From: Rhodococcus wratislaviensis
GTDB lineage: Bacteria > Actinomycetota > Actinomycetes > Mycobacteriales > Mycobacteriaceae
Reading direction: 5' to 3'
Assembly (NCBI RefSeq): GCF_900455735.1
Contig: NZ_UAUI01000001.1
Location: forward strand, 806,001-870,000
DNA length: 64,000 nucleotides
Each line of letters opens with the position of its first letter. Position 1 is the first letter of the stretch. Under the pieces are notes generated by a model that saw only the letters and a program-made list of their open reading frames with translations, ran no database searches and was not told the DNA's origin. A program made the position numbers and the translations under genes. Shown here piece by piece: positions 55,917 to 64,000 of this stretch.

Positions 55917-55950
55917 CGCCGACATGAAGCTGACAAGCTTCATGTCGGCG
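55917..55950 (+). terminator. 15-bp perfect hairpin after pruB
   Basis: Arms CGCCGACATGAAGCT (55917-55931) and AGCTTCATGTCGGCG (55936-55950) with loop GACA. Perfect pairing over 15 bp; no T-run, as is common in actinobacteria. Confidence 0.75.
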
Positions 55951-56379
55951 AACGCAGGCATCTAAATGCATGCGGTGACTCGGATTTGGCAACGACTCGT
56001 CTGGTGGCGTCGTATGCGAATCGATGCTGCTCCGCACTCACAGCATCCGTACGCCGCGTGGTACAGGCGCCCACACGGCACCACCAGTAGCTGACTACCG
56101 TGCATGAACGCCTGACGTGGGCCCTCTGCGTTCAAGTTGGCGGCGGTCGTCAACTGCCTTGTCTGTGTTCCCAATCGACCTCCACCGGTCCCTCATCATC
56201 CTCGCACCGAGGTCGCCAACAGCGATACACCACCGCGTCAGCAACGCATCCACAGCGACGTTTGCTCCGGCATAACGATCTTTACGCTCACCCGATCTTT
56301 GCCGTAGGTACTGAACGGGATACATCTCAAACGATGCACACGAGGTTTACAACACCAACTACCCGGTCACCTTCGCCCA
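55951..56379. other. Gap without a recognised gene
   Basis: About 430 bases between the pru terminator and the DUF3263-like fragment. Frames show no family character. Confidence 0.4.
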
Positions 56380-56620
56380 GAACTGCGGCACCGGGGGCGC
56401 GGGTCCCGAGAAGAGATCCTCGTCGAGTTCGGCCTCTCCCATGGGAGTACTTCCAGCACCTGCTGTCACAGCTCAATCAGCGAATTGGCATAGCCGCGGG
56501 CGTTCCCGCCCCGGTCCTCCACCAGCTCGCCCACAAATGCCGCTCACGCCTCCGGGATCGGCGTACTCACCCACATCGGTTTCTGCGCAACCTACTGACT
56601 GCGATTCCACACGGCTTACA
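56380..56620 (+). pseudogene. DUF3263-like small protein, C-terminal fragment with frameshift
   Basis: Pieces in adjacent frames read FAQNCGTGGAG, SREEILVEFGLSHG and GEYFQHLLSQLNQRIGIAAG followed by VPAPVLHQLAHKCRSRLRDR. The order YGGA-x-REEIL-x-EFGLS-x-x-x-YFQ-x-L-x-x-LN matches the second half of DUF3263-type proteins. Frameshifts near 56410 and 56445. Confidence 0.4.
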
Positions 56621-56733
56621 GGGAGTAGGCATGTCGCACCGGCACATCAAACTGGCACCCCGCCGGTACAAATGAGCGCCTCAGCGACGGCGTGCCGAAC
56701 CAATTTCGTCCTAGCGTTGACGCTGATCTCCTA

Positions 56734-57434
56734 CTATCTGCCACTGGAGTGGCGGCCTTGGGGATGTACGTATGTCACGGCTACCCGCATCACCTTGCGG
56801 TGGTGTGGGATTGACCGTGTCCCGTACCACCGGATTGGCGTACGAATATGCTGTTTCGGATTCACCCCTATCCGCTGTGTCACGGTGGGCAGACCACGGC
56901 GGACCCGTCCGTATCGCGGTGTCGTGCCGTTCTTGTCGCGGCACTTGCGCACCGGCGCATGCTCGGCCACCCAGACCGCGTACCACTCCCCATGCCGACG
57001 GGTGACCTTGTTTCTGCCGAGCAGCGCGCGTGTGGCCAGGTTGATTCCGGCCACACGGTCTCGGTTGCCGCCGACCCCCAGCGTGGACACCACGCGTGAT
57101 GGTAGCCGCGGGGGCGTGCGATCGGATCGTCGCAGCCCGAACATAAAGCGGACGATCCTCGGGTGGGCACTGCGAACAGCGCGATGCCGATACCAGCGGC
57201 GGCATGAGCTAGGGCTGCGACGGCTTGGCGGCGAGCGGACGGCGCGGCCAGGTTGTTGTTGACCCGTCCGTGTCCGCGGGTCTCGACGGTGGTGAAGCAG
57301 TCGACCGTGAACATATCCGCGCGCGGCGCTGGCGTAGTCGGTGACCTGGCGGGCGAAGTGGAACGCCAGGTCCCGGTTAGTCGTCCCCCTCTTGACCCAC
57401 CACGGTGCGGTGGCTGTCTGGACTGCGATCTTCT
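56734..57434 (-). pseudogene. TnpB-like (IS200/IS605/IS607 OrfB) C-terminal part
   Basis: Minus-strand pieces in successive frames read EKIAVQTATAPWWVKRGTTN, RDLAFHFARQVTDYASAAR, then GIGIALFAVPTRGSSALCSGCDDPIARPRGYHHAWCPRCG-type zinc ribbon (one frameshift at the last Cys) and NRDRVAGINLATRALLGR, which resembles the RuvC-III Asp region. This is the layout of TnpB-type RNA-guided nucleases. Several frameshifts, and an IS1380 element cuts its upstream side at 57435-57440. Confidence 0.55.
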
Positions 57435-57439
57435 CTTAG
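57435..57439. repeat. Target-site duplication CTTAG, left copy
   Basis: CTTAG directly left of the IS1380-family inverted repeat; identical copy at 59101-59105. Confidence 0.85.
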
Positions 57440-59100
57440 CCCGGATCCACCGATGCGGTGTCGGGGTAGGTGAGTCGAAACGGCGAGATGCCCTTGCGTG
57501 CTGAAAGAATTGGACTTCTCACAGAACCAGTTCGATCGACACGAAGGGCATCTCTAGGGTGCAACTATCCCACACCCACCCGGTGACGGCCTCGGCGTTC
57601 GACGACCGCAATCTCCTCGCCGAGGCCGGACTGATCCCGGTCCTGGGGTTGGCTCAGGACTGCGGCCTCGATGACCTGGCAGACGAGCATCTGACGCTGC
57701 CCACCGACAAGGGCGCACACGCGGGCCGGAAGGTGACCGCACTGGTAGCGGGCATGGTCGCCGGCGCCGACAGCATCGACGACATGGCGCTGCTGCGGCA
57801 CGGCGCCATGCCCACGGTATTCGACCACCCGTACGCCCCGTCGACGCTGGGCTCCTTCCTGCGGACGTTCTCCTTCGGGCACGTCCGCCAACTCGACGCC
57901 GTCGCCACCCGTTTCCTGTGTGGCCTGGCCGAACGAACACCGCTGGTCGATGGGCCCGAAGTCGGTGGGCGGATCCTCGTCGACCTCGACGACACCATCG
58001 TCCCGGTGCACGGGCACGCCAAGCAGGGTTCGGGCTACGGATATACGGGGGTCCGGGGGTTGAACGCGCTGATCGCCACCGCCACCACCGACGGGCGGGC
58101 ACCGGTGATCGTCGGCCAACGCCTGCGCCGCGGCGGAGCCGGATCCCCGCGCGGGGCAGCACGGATGGTCACCGACGCCGTCGCTACCGTCCGCCGCCTG
58201 CACCCGCACACACCGGGCGGGGTGCTGGTGCGGGCCGATTCGGCGTTCTACGGGCACAAGATGGTGTCCGCGGCGATCCGGGCCGGGGTGGATGTGTCGG
58301 TCACCGTGCGGATGACGGCGAAGGTGAAAGCTGCCATCGCCGCCATCGACGAGACGGCGTGGACACCGATCGAGGACACCGACGCCGTCTACGACGAACC
58401 GAGCGGCCGGTGGATCTCCCGGGCCGAGGTCGCCGAGATCGACTTCACCGCCTTCACTCGACTCGCGTCCGAACGGACACCGGGACGGTTGGTGGTGCGC
58501 CGCATCCCTGACCTCAATCCCCAGGCCGGGGACGGGCAGAGCGCCTTGTTCGATACCTGGCGGTTCCACGCGTTCTTCACCACTACCGACCCGGCGATGC
58601 TGGACACGGTGACCGCCGACAAGGTTCACCGCGGGCACGCGATCATCGAGCAGGTCCACGCCGACCTGAAGAATTCCGCGCTCGCGCACCTGCCCTCGGG
58701 ACGGTTCGCCGCCAACAGTGCCTGGCTGGTACTGGCGGTGATGGCGTTCAATCTCACCCGCGCCGCCGCCATCACCGGCGCACGGCTGGCCAAGGCGACC
58801 ACCGCCACCATCCGCAGGACCCTGATATCTGTCCCGGCCCGGATCGCGTCCTCGGCCCGAACGTTGACCCTGCATCTCCCACAGCGGTGGCCCTGGGAAA
58901 ACGAATGGTCACGACTGTTCGCATCCACGCAGCGACGAAAACCGCAGGCCATCTAGTCCGTCCCGCCGCCTCCGGCCCGACCCGAAAAACCCAGTGGAAC
59001 AATCCGACACACAGGTCGGGCGATCACCCACACCCCGACAGCCCATCAATGGCCACAACCGAACCCATCACCCGACCCGCACCACATCGGTGGATCCGGG
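57440..59100 (+). mobile_element. IS1380-family insertion sequence, complete
   Basis: 1,661 bp. The left end begins CCCGGATCCACCGATGCGGT and the right end, read inward on the other strand, begins CCCGGATCCACCGATGTGGT: 20 of the first 21 bases match. Flanked by perfect CTTAG repeats. Size, 5-bp duplication and one transposase gene all fit the family. The element looks intact and recent. Confidence 0.9.
57559..58956 (+). CDS. IS1380-family transposase
   Basis: 465-residue DDE transposase. ILVDLDDTIVPVHGHAKQGSGYGYTGVRGLNALIATA holds the first acidic residue, GGVLVRADSAFYGHKMV the second (DS-x-FY motif typical of IS1380), and the late HAIIEQVHADLKNSALAHLPSGRFAANSAWL the catalytic Glu region. The frame is open over the usual length, so the enzyme is probably functional. 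A long open frame on the opposite strand is a codon shadow. Confidence 0.92.
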   Translation: MQLSHTHPVTASAFDDRNLLAEAGLIPVLGLAQDCGLDDLADEHLTLPTDKGAHAGRKVTALVAGMVAGADSIDDMALLRHGAMPTVFDHPYAPSTLGSFLRTFSFGHVRQLDAVATRFLCGLAERTPLVDGPEVGGRILVDLDDTIVPVHGHAKQGSGYGYTGVRGLNALIATATTDGRAPVIVGQRLRRGGAGSPRGAARMVTDAVATVRRLHPHTPGGVLVRADSAFYGHKMVSAAIRAGVDVSVTVRMTAKVKAAIAAIDETAWTPIEDTDAVYDEPSGRWISRAEVAEIDFTAFTRLASERTPGRLVVRRIPDLNPQAGDGQSALFDTWRFHAFFTTTDPAMLDTVTADKVHRGHAIIEQVHADLKNSALAHLPSGRFAANSAWLVLAVMAFNLTRAAAITGARLAKATTATIRRTLISVPARIASSARTLTLHLPQRWPWENEWSRLFASTQRRKPQAI

Positions 59101-59105
59101 CTTAG
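59101..59105. repeat. Target-site duplication CTTAG, right copy
   Basis: CTTAG directly right of the inverted repeat; matches 57435-57439. Confidence 0.85.
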
Positions 59106-59998
59106 CCGTGCGCAGGCCACGGGCGGGACGGTGGCGGCCAGTCGTATCAACCGGTGCAGCATCCCCTCGGCCAGTAGGCGGGCTAGATTGATTCCGTGGC
59201 GGTCGTCGTAGGTAAAGCCCCGATAGTCCGACAACAGCCCTTCAGGGTGTTCGGCGGCGATGGCTGCGCCGCCGAGCGTGGACCGGGACCGGTCGACCCG
59301 ACCGCGACGGTGGCCGATTCCAGGTCGTCTGCCGGGGTCGGGCCCGGTGGGCAAACTTCATCGTCAGCACCAGCTCACGGCCTGCCACCGTGATCTGCGC
59401 GAGGTGCCGATCGGCGGCCGATAGTTCGGCCATCACCGCCATCCGCGGTGGTACCTCTACCTCGGTGATCCGCAACCGGCTGGCCGGTCCCCCACCGCCG
59501 CGGCAGGCGCGGGCGGCGAGCTGACGTCGCACGCCCCGGACGAAGCAGCGACAGAAGTCAACTGGTTCAGTCGCCGTCGCCAAAACCCTGGTGGCCGGGT
59601 CAAATCGAACCGCAGTGCCGTGATCGCGCCCCCCTGGTACGCCAGGATCCGCAGCGTCGCCACCACCTGTGCCGTCGCCACCCGCGTAACCCACGACGGA
59701 ACGTAAACCCGGTCCGGATAGATGGGGTTACAACCGAGGCGGGCCTTCGCGACCAAGTCCAGCCGCCACCCCACCCAGATGTCGACGTCGTCGAGACCGA
59801 CCGGCTCGCCTGGCGTGCAGTAAGCCGACAGCGCCGCCGATTCTGCGTCTGAATGACAACCTGACTCCATCGAACACCAACCCCGCTCCGCGCGGGAAGG
59901 CATGGGCGAGGCGCATGAGGTTGTCCCCGCAACAGTGCAGGAGACGCCGTTGCCCGGGAACTCAGAGACCCGAAGCGCGAGATCCCGGGCACGACGGC
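59106..59998 (-). pseudogene. Degenerate ORF(s), probably the 5' side of the split TnpB-like gene
   Basis: Minus-strand sequence looks formerly coding but changes frame repeatedly: IYPDRVYVPSWVTRVATAQV near 59700, then ALRFDPATRVLATATEPVDFCRCFVRGVRRQLAARACRG, RITEVEVPPRMAVMAELSAADRHLAQITVAGRELVLTM and, next to the IS, GFTYDDRHGINLARLLAEGMLHRLIRLAA. I cannot name these pieces. By position they should continue into the TnpB-like part beyond the IS, although the frame at the junction is offset by one base. Confidence 0.35.
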
Positions 59999-61465
59999 TC
60001 ATGGCTGGATCGGCGGATGATAGGGAAGCGTCAACGACAGGAGGGTCAGAAGCCCGAGAATGACTGGGGCGAGGGCAAGCAGATAGAGGAAGGTGAAACC
60101 GACGATGTCGCGCGCTTTGAGTCCTAGCACTCCGAGCAGCGGGAGCATCCAGAAGGGATTGACGAGGTTGGGGAGGACCTCTGCGGCGTTGTAGATCTGC
60201 ACAGTCCAGCCGAGGTTGACGTGTAGATCGTTCGCCGCCTGCATGACGTAGGGTGCTTCGATGATCCACTTGCCCCCGCCGGATGGGACGAGGAACCCCA
60301 GGACGACCGAGTAGATGCCGAGCAGTGCGGGAAATAGGACCGGTGAGCCGACGCTGGTGAAGGCGGATGCCAAATAGTGCGAGACCGTGTTGCCGTCGCT
60401 GTCTGCTGCTTTGGTCATGATCGCGGCGATGGCGGCGTAGAACGGAAACTGGATCAGTACACCGGCTGTGGCCGGCACGGCCTTGGCTACCGCAGCGACG
60501 AACAGCCGTGGGCGCCAGTGCAGGAGCATTCCGAGGGTGAGGAAGAGCAGGTTGTAGGTGTTGAGCCCGGAGATTGCGACGATCGGATCTTTCGCTGCGA
60601 ACTCTTGGATCGCCCAACCCGCGGTCAGGGCGACCACGACCAGGGTCAGCAGCGGACTGTACTCGAGCCACTCGCCCGGGCGGCTGCGGGGCTGGTGGTC
60701 CTCGATCGGGTCGTGGGGATCGATTCCCAGGTCACTCGCGGTGCGGACGACTGATCCGCGGGGAGCCGAGCGATGCGCGACAATCATGCATACAGCGATG
60801 ATGATCGCCGCGAGCAGCAGTGATTGCCAGGAGAAGATGGTCTCTCGGAAGGAGATGACACCTGTGATGGGGAGGAGAGTGGGTGGGATGCTGGCGGGGT
60901 TTGCCTGAAGCTGGGCGGCCGATGAACTCAGTCCGAGCGCCCAACTGCCGCCTAGTCCCAGATAGGCCGCTGCACCGGCGGCGCGGTAGTCCATTCTCAG
61001 GCCTGCGCGCTCGGCAAGTCGCCGGACCAGCAGAGCGCTGAAGATCAGGCTGAATCCCCAGTTGAAGAGCGCCGAGACCAGGCTGACGAAGGCCACCATG
61101 ACGATGGCTCCACGCCCGGTCTTGGGGATCAGCGCGATACGGGTGGTGAATCGGGCCACCGGCCCCGAGGTCGCGACGACGTAGCCGCCGATGGCAACCA
61201 TCGCCATTTGCATGGTGAAGGGGATGAGGTCCCAAAATCCGTTGCCGAAGGTCCTTGCGACGACGGCAGGGGTGGCTCCGATACCCATCGCGGCTATCGC
61301 AACGGCAGTCACCGTCAGCAGGGCGAACACAAGTGTGCTGGGGAACCAACGCTCCGAAAAATTCGACGAGCGAGTAGCGAAGCGCGCCAGAAGACCTAGC
61401 TGTGGTTCCTCTGTATTGGTCTGTGATGCAAGTGGAATGGACTCGTCAGCCATGATTTTGCTCAT
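59999..61465 (-). CDS. atoE: AtoE-family short-chain fatty acid transporter
   Basis: 488-residue polytopic membrane protein of the AtoE/TIGR00366 type, about 12 hydrophobic segments. Typical blocks: RFATRSSNFSERWFPSTLVFALLTV, FGNGFWDLIPFTMQMAMVAIGGYVVATS, LVSALFNWGFSLIFSALLVRRL, FLVPSGGGKWIIEAPYVMQAA and VQIYNAAEVLPNLVNPFWMLPLLGVLGLKARDIVGF. Imports short-chain fatty or related organic acids. It starts 29 bases after the OCD-family gene and probably supplies or exports a carboxylate of the same pathway. Confidence 0.88.
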   Translation of the reverse strand: MSKIMADESIPLASQTNTEEPQLGLLARFATRSSNFSERWFPSTLVFALLTVTAVAIAAMGIGATPAVVARTFGNGFWDLIPFTMQMAMVAIGGYVVATSGPVARFTTRIALIPKTGRGAIVMVAFVSLVSALFNWGFSLIFSALLVRRLAERAGLRMDYRAAGAAAYLGLGGSWALGLSSSAAQLQANPASIPPTLLPITGVISFRETIFSWQSLLLAAIIIAVCMIVAHRSAPRGSVVRTASDLGIDPHDPIEDHQPRSRPGEWLEYSPLLTLVVVALTAGWAIQEFAAKDPIVAISGLNTYNLLFLTLGMLLHWRPRLFVAAVAKAVPATAGVLIQFPFYAAIAAIMTKAADSDGNTVSHYLASAFTSVGSPVLFPALLGIYSVVLGFLVPSGGGKWIIEAPYVMQAANDLHVNLGWTVQIYNAAEVLPNLVNPFWMLPLLGVLGLKARDIVGFTFLYLLALAPVILGLLTLLSLTLPYHPPIQP

Positions 61466-61493
61466 GTGGGGCTCCGTTGACGGTGGGTCGAGT

Positions 61494-62432
61494 TCAGGAG
61501 ACGGGATGCAGTGCCGCGTCGTAGACGAATGCGGCGGATGTGAGGTCTGCCAGGCCGCTGCCGACAGCCTTGAACAAGGTGATCTGGTTGTTGTCCTGAC
61601 GGCCGTGTACTTCGTCCCGGCACAGCTGCGAAAGGGTGCCGGGATTGACTTCGGCGTCGAGGATTCCAGCGGCGATCGGTTGGGTGAGGTCGCCGGATTC
61701 CTCGAGTGCGACAGGGGTGTCGACGTACACGTTGCTGCGGATGATGCACTGGTCGTCGGATTCGCGCATGTTGGGGCGGAAGCTACCGATGAGGTCGAGG
61801 TGGGCCCCTGGCTGGAGCCACTGTCCTCGGATGATCGGTTCGGTGGCGAGGGTGGCGCAGGTGATGATGTCGGCGCCGGCCACCGCGGATGCGAGGTTGT
61901 TGACTGTGTTGGCGTGTATACCTTTCTGGCGCAGGTTACCTACGAGGCGCTCAGCGTTCGGGGCGAATTGGTCGTAAATGAGCACCGTCTGGATGTCGAA
62001 TACGCTGAGGTAAGCCTCGGCCGCGAGACTTCCGACGTGGCCGGCACCGACGATCAGGTGGGTAGTGCTGCTTCGGCGTGCGAGGTATGAGGCGGCCAAG
62101 GCGGATGTGGCGACCGTGCGTCGGCGTGTCAGTTCGTTGCCATCGATCACGGCCAGATGCTCTCCGGTGGTGGAACTGGCGAGGATGAAGGCGGACGATA
62201 AGGCGGGGCGACCAGACTCCGTGTTACTGGGGAAGACGTCGACCAGTTTCACACCGAGGTATTTCTCGTCCCAGGACGGCATGACCAGAAGGGATGCGTC
62301 CGTGGCTTCGTCGAGGGTGTGATGGTGTCGATTCGGCGTGGAGGCGCCGCGGATGAACCCTTCACGGAGTGCAGGTATGAGGTCGTCGAATGCCAGCAGG
62401 GTCGCAGTGTCTTCGGCGTTGATCGTCAACAT
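61494..62432 (-). CDS. Ornithine cyclodeaminase/mu-crystallin family protein
   Basis: 312 residues: LSSAFILASSTTGEHLAVIDGNELTRRRTVATSALAASYLARRSSTTHLIVGAGHVGSLAAEAYLSVF contains the substrate Arg/Thr block and the NAD(P) GAGHVGSLA fold. Members include ornithine cyclodeaminase, alanine dehydrogenase and delta-1-pyrroline-2-carboxylate reductase; the sequence alone does not separate these. It lies 21 bases after the molybdenum-enzyme fusion gene and before atoE, so likely acts on a cyclic imino or amino acid in a shared pathway. Confidence 0.85.
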   Translation of the reverse strand: MLTINAEDTATLLAFDDLIPALREGFIRGASTPNRHHHTLDEATDASLLVMPSWDEKYLGVKLVDVFPSNTESGRPALSSAFILASSTTGEHLAVIDGNELTRRRTVATSALAASYLARRSSTTHLIVGAGHVGSLAAEAYLSVFDIQTVLIYDQFAPNAERLVGNLRQKGIHANTVNNLASAVAGADIITCATLATEPIIRGQWLQPGAHLDLIGSFRPNMRESDDQCIIRSNVYVDTPVALEESGDLTQPIAAGILDAEVNPGTLSQLCRDEVHGRQDNNQITLFKAVGSGLADLTSAAFVYDAALHPVS

Positions 62433-62453
62433 GTTGCAGTCTCCTGATTGTCG

Positions 62454-64000
62454 TCAAGCATCGAGGGTGAGGTCGGATAAGGGCATTGCTTGGCAGGTGA
62501 GGCACTGGTCGGTGGCGAGGTCGTCGTTCGTCTTGACCAAGTGGGCGACCTGGCCGGAGAGCACGCTGATCGCGCAGCTCTCGCATTGGCCGAGGCGGCA
62601 TCCGCTGGGGAGCGCGACGCCCTCTCGTTCGGCGAATTCAAGTAGCGTGCCGTCGGATCTACGCCAGGTCAGTTCTTTTCCGGATCGCGCGAATCGGATG
62701 GTGGCCTGAGCGTCATCGGAAATGGTGACCTCGGCGGGTGCCGAGTGAAACTTTTCGGCGAAGATGTCGAATTTGGGGACTCCGCGGTCGACGAGACCGT
62801 CGATGAGATCTTGGAGCATCTCTTCGGGTCCGCAGAAATAGAATCGTGCTCTCCGACGGATCAGATCAGCGTCGATGTGCTCGGCACGAACTCGGCCTCG
62901 GACGTCGTAGTGCGTGCCTTCGCTTTCGTCCGAGTCGGGCCGACTGTAATGGTTGATGACTCGCAGATTTGGAATTCGTTGCTGCAGTGCACGAATTCGA
63001 TCCGCGAAGACGTGGCTATCTCGATTGCGGCTGCCATAGTGCAGCACCACTTCCGGTGAGTGGTCAAATGCGCAGCCGGCCAGGGTCTCGAGATAGCTGA
63101 GGAACGGGGTGATGCCGATCCCCGCTGCGATCAGTACCACTGGTTGCGCGATCGCGGTGGGGATGACGAACAGACCGGATGGAGCAGAGACGTTGACGGT
63201 GGTCCCGGTCTGAAGTTGCTGGTGGATAAACCCGGAAAACTGCCCACCAACGACGTGCCGGATCGCGAGCGTGTACGCCTTACGGTCGGTGGCGGTGGCC
63301 GGCCCGGTCAATGAGTAGCTTCGGGACAACGCGGCTTCACCGTCCATCAGCGGATGTGACACCGTGATGTGTTGTCCCGGTAGAAAGTCTGGGAGAGGCC
63401 GCCCGTCCGATGGTTGTAACGTCAGGGCGCGCACCTCGTTACTTTCGGTATGTGTTGCCGTGACGACGAAGGGCACGGTTCCCGTCCATGTCTCAGTGGG
63501 TTCTGGTCTGATGTCGCAGCAGGCCGAACGCATCGGTACCGAGCCGCTGATCGGGTCGTTCTGCTCGTCGTCGATAAGAAGGTTGTAGTTACTACCTCGC
63601 GTGGCGACCGGGTCGAAGCCTGGCAAGCCGAGATCCGTGCCTTCTTGCCACCACCCGTACTCGGCGACGACGACACGTGGGTGCAGCGACGAGTCGAGGC
63701 GGGCGCGCATACGGACCTCTGAGTTACGGGTGGACAAGACCACCCATTGGCCCTCCTCGATTCCGCGTCCAGCTGCCAACTCCGCGCTGATGTCGACAGT
63801 GGGGTCCGGCGATCGCTTGCGCAGTGAAGAGATTCCGCGGTGTTGACTGTGACAGAAGTAGCCGTTCTTGGCGCAGGTCATGATGAGTGGATATCGGGAA
63901 TCTTGTGATTGCACTGGATGTTCGGGCACTGGACAGTATCCGTGTTCGGCCAGACGCTCCGAGTAGACCTCGGCGCGACGCGTAGGCGTGGCGAAGCCTG
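62454..64000 (-). CDS. Molybdopterin oxidoreductase fused to FAD/2Fe-2S reductase (partial, runs off right edge)
   Basis: The frame is open to the last base: GFATPTRRAEVYSERLAEHG, then YCPVPEHPVQSQDSRYPLIM lead into the C-terminal molybdopterin-dinucleotide-binding domain (GRGIEEGQWVVLSTRNSEVRMRARLD ... VVVAEYGWWQEG). A flavodoxin-reductase-like unit follows: FLPGQHITVSHPL, LSRSYSLTG (FAD, RxYS), VLIAAGIGITPFLSYLE (NAD(P)), RFYFCGPEEML. A plant-type 2Fe-2S domain ends it: GCRLGQCESCAISV with the fourth Cys in DQCLTCQ. So one chain links a Mo active site to an NAD(P)H reductase. The internal Met at 63929 is not the start; the true N-terminus is outside the window. First gene visible of the atoE operon. 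Confidence 0.8.
   Translation of the reverse strand, partial: GFATPTRRAEVYSERLAEHGYCPVPEHPVQSQDSRYPLIMTCAKNGYFCHSQHRGISSLRKRSPDPTVDISAELAAGRGIEEGQWVVLSTRNSEVRMRARLDSSLHPRVVVAEYGWWQEGTDLGLPGFDPVATRGSNYNLLIDDEQNDPISGSVPMRSACCDIRPEPTETWTGTVPFVVTATHTESNEVRALTLQPSDGRPLPDFLPGQHITVSHPLMDGEAALSRSYSLTGPATATDRKAYTLAIRHVVGGQFSGFIHQQLQTGTTVNVSAPSGLFVIPTAIAQPVVLIAAGIGITPFLSYLETLAGCAFDHSPEVVLHYGSRNRDSHVFADRIRALQQRIPNLRVINHYSRPDSDESEGTHYDVRGRVRAEHIDADLIRRRARFYFCGPEEMLQDLIDGLVDRGVPKFDIFAEKFHSAPAEVTISDDAQATIRFARSGKELTWRRSDGTLLEFAEREGVALPSGCRLGQCESCAISVLSGQVAHLVKTNDDLATDQCLTCQAMPLSDLTLDA

Noticed and set aside
57565-58875. 436-codon antisense frame within the IS1380 element
   Set aside because: Shadow of the transposase; Gly/Asp/Val-rich antisense translation without domains.
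1-64000. CRISPR array, rRNA or tRNA genes
   Set aside because: I looked for regularly spaced repeats and for tRNA-like T-loop/CCA patterns and rRNA-like conserved stretches and saw none; short tRNAs could still be missed by eye.

Overview
The window is high-GC actinobacterial DNA. Gene content and protein style point to Rhodococcus or a close relative: a PucR-type pruC next to pruAB, a ~1,600-residue mycobacterial-type NAD-glutamate dehydrogenase, a GlnX/GlnH pair, and many GntR/LysR/AraC-controlled catabolic loci with GTG starts and 4-base overlaps. The genus is inferred; no rRNA or tRNA gene was seen. The many broken genes and insertion-sequence remnants suggest an accessory chromosomal region or a megaplasmid.

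Layout. 0-10 kb: an orphan acetolactate synthase large subunit, a ruined LysR gene, a frameshifted MFS transporter, a coupled M24 hydrolase/PLP-enzyme pair, and an unusual GNAT-AAA+ fusion. 10-12.3 kb: a GntR regulator and a rearranged, decayed nitrate/sulfonate-type ABC transporter. 12.5-23.1 kb: a catabolic island with cupin and VOC proteins, a LysR regulator, MaoC, FabG, a deleted thiolase, an SDR, an AraC regulator, an acyl-CoA ligase, a cytosolic NodB-fold deacetylase and an MDR oxidoreductase. A palindrome of the form GTGATG-NN-CATCAC sits at both of its divergent promoters. 23-32 kb: a graveyard of plasmid-like genes (sulfurtransferase-like, YCII, RES toxin with intact antitoxin, AbiEi and DUF3800 fragments) around a glnX-glnH pair that lacks pknG and is followed by an IS110-family element.

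32-44 kb: two convergent loci for acylated or D-amino acids and 5-oxoproline (LysR, transporter, D-aminoacylase, FAD oxidase, RidA; and GntR-pxpABC-VOC-MFS-truncated D-glutamate-cyclase family gene). 44-46.2 kb: truncated LuxR-type ATPase, a small HTH protein and a broken thioesterase. 46.4-55.9 kb: NAD-glutamate dehydrogenase, PruC, P5C dehydrogenase and proline dehydrogenase, which together encode proline to glutamate to 2-oxoglutarate, closed by a 15-bp hairpin. 56-60 kb: DUF3263-like and TnpB-like remnants, the latter split by an IS1380-family element with exact ends and a 5-bp target duplication. 60-64 kb: an AtoE-type transporter, an ornithine-cyclodeaminase-family enzyme, and the 3' part of a molybdopterin oxidoreductase fused to a flavin/2Fe-2S reductase, running off the right edge.

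The common theme is uptake and breakdown of amino-acid-like compounds (proline, 5-oxoproline, acyl-D-amino acids, peptidase and cyclodeaminase substrates) converging on glutamate, interleaved with active gene decay.
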